A stretch of DNA of 64,000 nt. Origin: Amycolatopsis taiwanensis DSM 45107. Its GTDB lineage: Bacteria; Actinomycetota; Actinomycetes; Mycobacteriales; Pseudonocardiaceae. The translations under genes and the position numbers were made by a program. The DNA lies in NCBI RefSeq assembly GCF_000519205.1, contig NZ_JAFB01000022.1, forward strand, positions 95,371 through 159,370, read 5' to 3'. The notes under the pieces are model-generated. The model had not been told where the DNA came from, did no database searches, and saw only the letters and a program-made list of their open reading frames with translations. Of the stretch, positions 60,392 through 64,000 are shown one piece after another; position 1 is the first letter of the stretch; every line of letters begins with the position of its first letter.

Positions 60392-61594
60392 TTGACCTGG
60401 CTTGAAGACCGAGCTGTGGCCGTGATCACCGGTTCGGCGGTTGGGGACGCGTTGGGTGGCGCCACCGAAGGGTGGACGTCGGAGCAGATCGAGCAGCGGC
60501 ACGGTGGCCGGGTGACCGGCATCGTCGGACCGTGGTACCCGAATTGGCGGGAGGCGCGTCCCATTGCGCCGTACCACAAGGGTGACGGGCACATTACCGA
60601 CGACAGCCTGATGACGCGGGCACTCGTCGAGGTGTACGCGAAGCGCCGCGCCCACCTTGACGCGTACGCGATGGCCGAAGATCTCGTGCCGCTGATGATC
60701 GGCGAACCCCGTTGGGTCCCCGAGCTGGAGTCGACGGCGCTGCTGCTGCAGCGCGTGTTCCTCGCCGAGAAGTGGATCGTCGCGAAGCTCCACTATGGAC
60801 ACGCGGACCCGCGCGAGGCGGGCGTGGGCAACATCGTGAACTGTGGTGCGGCGATGTACATCGCGCCGGTCGGGATCGTGAACGCCGGAGATCCACGGGG
60901 TGCCTACGCCGAGGCGATCGACCTCGCCGGTGCCCATCAGTCCAGCTACGGCCGCGAGGCGGCGGGGGTTTTCGCGGCGATGGTCGCGGCCGCCGTCGCC
61001 CCCGGCGCGAGCCTCGACGACGTGGTCACGGCCGCGCTCGAGGTCGCGCACGACGGGACCGCCGCGGCGCTTCGCGCGGTCGCGGACGTCTTCCGCGGAT
61101 GGACCAGTCCGCCGAGCACGGACGACGAGGAGCGTGCCCTCGCGCGCCTCGTCCGGGAAACGGTCGCCCCGTTCGATTCGGTGGGACCGGACTACCGGCA
61201 GATGTCGCTGGACGCCCGGCGCCCGTCCCGGACGAAGTCCATCGAGGAGCTGCCCGCCGCGCTCGCGTTCGTCCTCGGCCATCGGGGCGACTACCGCGGC
61301 GCGGTGCTCGCCGCGGTGAACTACGGCCGGGACACGGACTCGATCGCGGCGATGGCCGGCGCGATCTGCGCCGGCCTCGGTGGCAGCGCGGTGGTCCCGG
61401 CCGAGTGGCTCGACCCGATCAGCGAGGCGAGCCGGATGGACATCCGGGAGACCGGGCGGCTGATGGCCGCGGCCGCCGCGGACATCCTCCGCGCCGACCG
61501 CGAACGGGCGCTTGCCCGGCTGGCCGCGCTGGACGGGCTCGAGGCCGCGGAGGTCGCGGCTCCGGCGGGGAAGCCGGCGGAGGAACCGGCATGA
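60392..61594 (+). CDS. ADP-ribosylglycohydrolase-family protein (first)
   Basis: A 400-residue protein of the DraG/ARH family. The metal-binding N-terminal motif is HITDDSLMTRA and the C-terminal one is YGRDTDSIAAMAG; GDALGGATEGW is the usual first helix. Family enzymes cleave N- or O-glycosidic bonds of ADP-ribose and related ribosides using two magnesium ions. The TTG start has GAGGAG upstream. Placed in a sugar-import operon with a ribokinase-like kinase, it probably acts on an imported riboside rather than on modified proteins. Confidence 0.87.
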   Translation: MTWLEDRAVAVITGSAVGDALGGATEGWTSEQIEQRHGGRVTGIVGPWYPNWREARPIAPYHKGDGHITDDSLMTRALVEVYAKRRAHLDAYAMAEDLVPLMIGEPRWVPELESTALLLQRVFLAEKWIVAKLHYGHADPREAGVGNIVNCGAAMYIAPVGIVNAGDPRGAYAEAIDLAGAHQSSYGREAAGVFAAMVAAAVAPGASLDDVVTAALEVAHDGTAAALRAVADVFRGWTSPPSTDDEERALARLVRETVAPFDSVGPDYRQMSLDARRPSRTKSIEELPAALAFVLGHRGDYRGAVLAAVNYGRDTDSIAAMAGAICAGLGGSAVVPAEWLDPISEASRMDIRETGRLMAAAAADILRADRERALARLAALDGLEAAEVAAPAGKPAEEPA

Positions 61595-63018
61595 GGCTCA
61601 CCTGGGCGCAGCCCGAGGACCTGCTCGCACACGAGCTCGTGCAGTCGGCGGTGGAGGGTAAGGACGTCAGCGCGGTGCGGGCGCGCTGGGTGGCGGCCGG
61701 TGGTGACCCCGTGCCCGCGGTGAGCGGGGCCGGCCCGCGGCCGGCGTCGCCCGCGCTGCGGGCACTCGCCCGGGAACTGCTCGACGAACTCGGTGCGCTT
61801 CCGGCCGGACCCGCGCCGGACGAGCCGGACGGCTGGGACGCGATCGCCGCGTCGCTGCCGCCGGCGCCCGGCCTGTCAGAGCGGGTCTGGGGGCTTGCCC
61901 CCAGGCGGGGTCTGGGGGTTGCACCCCCAGACAACACCGCCGGCTACGACCGGGTATCCGGGGCGTGGACCGGTCGCGCGGCCGGCTGCCTGCTCGGCAA
62001 GCCCGTGGAGAAGATCCCGCGCGAGGGCATCGAGGAGATCCTGCGCGCGACCGGCCGCTGGCCGCTGGACCGGTGGTTCACCGCGGCCGGCCTGCCCGGC
62101 GAGGTCGCGCAGCGCTGGCCCTGGAACCGGCGTTCGGCGGTCACGTCGCTGGAAGAGAACATCGACGGGATGCCGGAGGACGACGACCTCAACTACCCGA
62201 TGCTCGCGCTCACCTTGCTCGAAACGCACGGTCGCGGCTTCACCACCGAGGACGTCGCCCAGCTGTGGCTCGACAATCTGCCCGCCGGGCGCGTGTTCAC
62301 TGCCGAGCGCGCCGCCTACCGCAACGTGCTCGACGCGCGTCCCGTGCCCGAGACCGCCACGCACCACAACCCGTTTCGCGAATGGATCGGCGCGCTCATC
62401 CGCACCGACGTGTTCGGCTGGGTCTCGCCGGGCGACGTGCGCGCGGCCGCGCGGCTCGCGTGGACGGACGCTCGGCTCAGCCATACCCGCAATGGCGTGT
62501 ACGGCGCGATGTGGGCGGCGGGACTCGCCTCGGCGGCGATGGTATGTGCCACGGTGGACGAGGTTCTCGACGCGGCCGAGACGGTAATTCCGCCGCAGAG
62601 CCGGCTCGCGCGGGCCGTGCGGTTCGGGCGCGAGCTGGCGGCCGAGGGCGACGGCGCAAATCCCGAGCAGGAGGTGCGGTTCGGGCTCGACCGCCTGCAT
62701 GCCGCATATGGTGACCTGCACTGGGTTCACGTGCTCAACAACGCGGCGGTCATCGCCTACGCGCTCGCGAAGGGCGGCGGGGAGTTCGGCCCGAGCGTGT
62801 CGATCGCCGTGACCGCCGGCTGGGACACCGACTCCGCGGCGGCGACCGTGGGCGGGGTCGTCGGCGCATTGCGCGGTGTTGACGGCATCGGAGAGCGGTG
62901 GAGCGCACCGCTCGACGGCCGCATCGCCACCTCGCTGCCGGGCGGGGAGCAGCGGATTGCGGATCTCGCGGCGCGCACGACCGCCCTCGCACGCAAATTC
63001 GGGGAGGAACGAGCATGA
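61591..63018 (+). CDS. ADP-ribosylglycohydrolase-family protein (second, larger)
   Basis: A 475-residue relative of the preceding protein with an extra N-terminal region of about 120 residues. Motifs are AGCLLGKPVEK, the acidic EDDDLNYPMLAL in place of the N-terminal TDD motif, and AGWDTDSAAATVGG. ATG 61591 overlaps the previous stop. The variant first metal motif suggests a different substrate or reaction step. Residues about 99-114 are encoded by two palindromic repeats inserted in frame. Confidence 0.85.
   Translation: MRLTWAQPEDLLAHELVQSAVEGKDVSAVRARWVAAGGDPVPAVSGAGPRPASPALRALARELLDELGALPAGPAPDEPDGWDAIAASLPPAPGLSERVWGLAPRRGLGVAPPDNTAGYDRVSGAWTGRAAGCLLGKPVEKIPREGIEEILRATGRWPLDRWFTAAGLPGEVAQRWPWNRRSAVTSLEENIDGMPEDDDLNYPMLALTLLETHGRGFTTEDVAQLWLDNLPAGRVFTAERAAYRNVLDARPVPETATHHNPFREWIGALIRTDVFGWVSPGDVRAAARLAWTDARLSHTRNGVYGAMWAAGLASAAMVCATVDEVLDAAETVIPPQSRLARAVRFGRELAAEGDGANPEQEVRFGLDRLHAAYGDLHWVHVLNNAAVIAYALAKGGGEFGPSVSIAVTAGWDTDSAAATVGGVVGALRGVDGIGERWSAPLDGRIATSLPGGEQRIADLAARTTALARKFGEERA
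61887..61932. repeat. Two palindromic repeats inside the coding sequence
   Basis: CTGGGGGCTTGCCCCCAG (61887-61904) and GTCTGGGGGTTGCACCCCCAGAC (61910-61932) form two strong hairpins of related sequence. They look like REP-type intergenic palindromes but lie within the second glycohydrolase gene, in frame, in the linker between its N-terminal region and catalytic domain. Confidence 0.75.
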
Positions 63019-63053
63019 ATCGCGGTGGCGCGCGAACTCGCGGAGAAGAAGGC

Positions 63054-64000
63054 ATGAACAGCAGCGGCCGGGTGGTGGTGGTCGGATCGGCGAACGTCGA
63101 CCTCGTGGTGGACGTTCCCCGGCTACCCGGGGGCGGGGAGACCATCCTCGGCGGGCAGCTGCGTCGCAGCCCCGGCGGCAAGGGCGCGAACCAGGCCGTG
63201 GCCGCGGCGCGGGCCGGGGGAGCGGACACCACCTTCGTCGGTGCGGTCGGTGCCGACGAGTCGGGCGACCTGCTCGTCGGATCGCTGGAGTGGGCGGGGG
63301 TTCGTACCGACCTCGTCGACCGGGTGGAGGCCGCGACCGGCACCGCCTTGATCACCGTCTCGCCCGATGGTGAGAACACCATCGTCGTCGCGCCGGGTGC
63401 CAACACCCACGTGGAAGTCGGTGCCGCGCAAGCGAACCGGATCGCCGCGGCCGACGTTGTGCTCGCGCAGCTCGAAATCCCGGTCGACGTGGTGCAAGCG
63501 GCGGCAGCCGCGCGGCGTCCGGGCGCCCTCATGGCGCTCAACGCCGCGCCGTCCCGCGACCTGCCCGCCGACCTGTGGGACGCACTCGACCTCCTCATCG
63601 TCAACGAGCACGAGGCCGCCGACCTGGCGGCCGTCCCGGGCGCGCCCGACGCAGCCGCGCGGGCGCTGCTGCGGCGCGTGCCCGCGGTCATCGTCACGCT
63701 CGGCGGCGATGGCTGTCTGGTCGCCGAACGCGACCGTGAGCCCGTGCGCGTTCCTGCCATCCGGGTGGAAGCCGTCGACACGACCGGTGCCGGCGACACC
63801 TTCTGCGGCGTGCTCGCCGCCGGGCTCGCCCGCGGACTCGCCCTTCCCGACGCCGCGCGGGTCGCCTCCGCGGCCGCCGCCGTGGCGGTCACCCGTCCCG
63901 GGACGCACACCGCCGTGCCCACCGCCGATGAGATCGGTGCCCTGGAGACTGTTTCAGGAACCACCTCAGAACCCGCGGCGGTGCAGGTGGACGACCCACC
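63054..64000 (+). CDS. Ribokinase-like PfkB-family sugar kinase (3' end outside window)
   Basis: 315 codons are visible, open at the right edge. VVVVGSANVDLVVDVPRLP, RRSPGGKGANQAVAAARAG and the active-site DTTGAGDTFCGVLAAGLA (Asp base and anion hole; short marker TTGAGDTFCG) are those of ribokinase. ATG 63054 follows GGAGAAGAAGG; ATG 63015, overlapping the previous stop, is in the same frame. It would phosphorylate the sugar released by the glycohydrolases. The last 18 codons are read from a repeat, so the C-terminus is not native-looking. Confidence 0.88.
   Translation, partial: MNSSGRVVVVGSANVDLVVDVPRLPGGGETILGGQLRRSPGGKGANQAVAAARAGGADTTFVGAVGADESGDLLVGSLEWAGVRTDLVDRVEAATGTALITVSPDGENTIVVAPGANTHVEVGAAQANRIAAADVVLAQLEIPVDVVQAAAAARRPGALMALNAAPSRDLPADLWDALDLLIVNEHEAADLAAVPGAPDAAARALLRRVPAVIVTLGGDGCLVAERDREPVRVPAIRVEAVDTTGAGDTFCGVLAAGLARGLALPDAARVASAAAAVAVTRPGTHTAVPTADEIGALETVSGTTSEPAAVQVDDP
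63945..64000 (+). repeat. Intergenic repeat, copy C (continues past the edge)
   Basis: GAGACTGTTT is joined directly to CAGGAACCACCTCAGAACC and GCGGCGGTGCA, both of which are found further apart in copy B at 5455-5648. This copy thus lacks about 100 bases of the fuller form. It begins inside the kinase reading frame. Confidence 0.7.

Noticed and set aside
1..64000. tRNA, rRNA and riboswitches
   Set aside because: No cloverleaf-like or rRNA-like segment and no known riboswitch core was recognised in the gaps.

Overview
The window is very GC-rich, densely coded DNA with frequent GTG/TTG starts, 4-base gene overlaps, many P450s, an ECF41 sigma factor and a mycothiol-type DinB protein. This points to a soil actinomycete; Pseudonocardiaceae, and Amycolatopsis-like in particular, is my inference. 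No rRNA, tRNA or CRISPR array was found. Almost everything is catabolic, transport or regulatory.

Layout. 0-7.3 kb: a homoprotocatechuate (3,4-dihydroxyphenylacetate) meta-cleavage operon on the + strand: Rieske protein, an unusual HpaG-like FAH domain fused to an RraA domain, hpaE, hpaD, hpaH, hpaI. It is interrupted by an internally deleted IS200/IS605 element (tnpA and tnpB fragments with both ends kept) and carries two copies of a short repeat family (a third copy sits at the right edge of the window). 7.5-11.7 kb: a lipoprotein, then a - strand operon of MHS transporter, phosphotriesterase-like hydrolase and C45 acyltransferase/amidase. 11.8-15.2 kb: OmpR-type two-component system with a DUF2079 membrane protein behind phased TTCAG repeats. 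15.4-22.9 kb: NUDIX gene, then a GntR-controlled operon with nitrilase-type amidase, DUF2848 protein, HpaB-type monooxygenase, cupin, flavin reductase, MHS transporter and isochorismatase-type hydrolase; it looks like a ring-hydroxylation and amide-hydrolysis pathway whose substrate is unknown.

23-31.9 kb: a small ORF with a strong ribosome site, a two-gene coiled-coil/membrane cassette, then a divergent amino-acid-derivative cluster (XRE-cupin regulator, SSS symporter and DUF3311 partner on -; amidohydrolase, class V PLP enzyme and APC permease on +). 32-39.4 kb: P450 plus alpha/beta hydrolase, a crcB remnant, LysE exporter, SnoaL-like protein, UPF0104 and PQQ-propeller membrane proteins, and a DinB-like protein. 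39.5-41.1 kb: divergent AhpD-like gene and ECF41 sigma factor, each with a perfect ECF41-type promoter. 41.3-46.3 kb: alpha/beta hydrolase, DHA2 efflux pump, NarL-type two-component system. 46.6-48.9 kb: ahpC-ahpF.

48.9-55.9 kb: a self-contained class I P450 locus (two CYPs, ferredoxin, ferredoxin reductase, TetR), a decayed alpha/beta hydrolase copy, an NDMA-type alcohol dehydrogenase under a KstR-like palindrome, and a Tat-type esterase. 56-64 kb: LacI regulator with paired operators, ABC sugar importer lacking its ATPase, two ADP-ribosylglycohydrolase-family proteins and a ribokinase-like kinase running off the edge; together these suggest import of a riboside-like compound, glycosidic cleavage and phosphorylation of the released sugar. 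Several families of short intergenic repeats occur, one of them inside a coding sequence.
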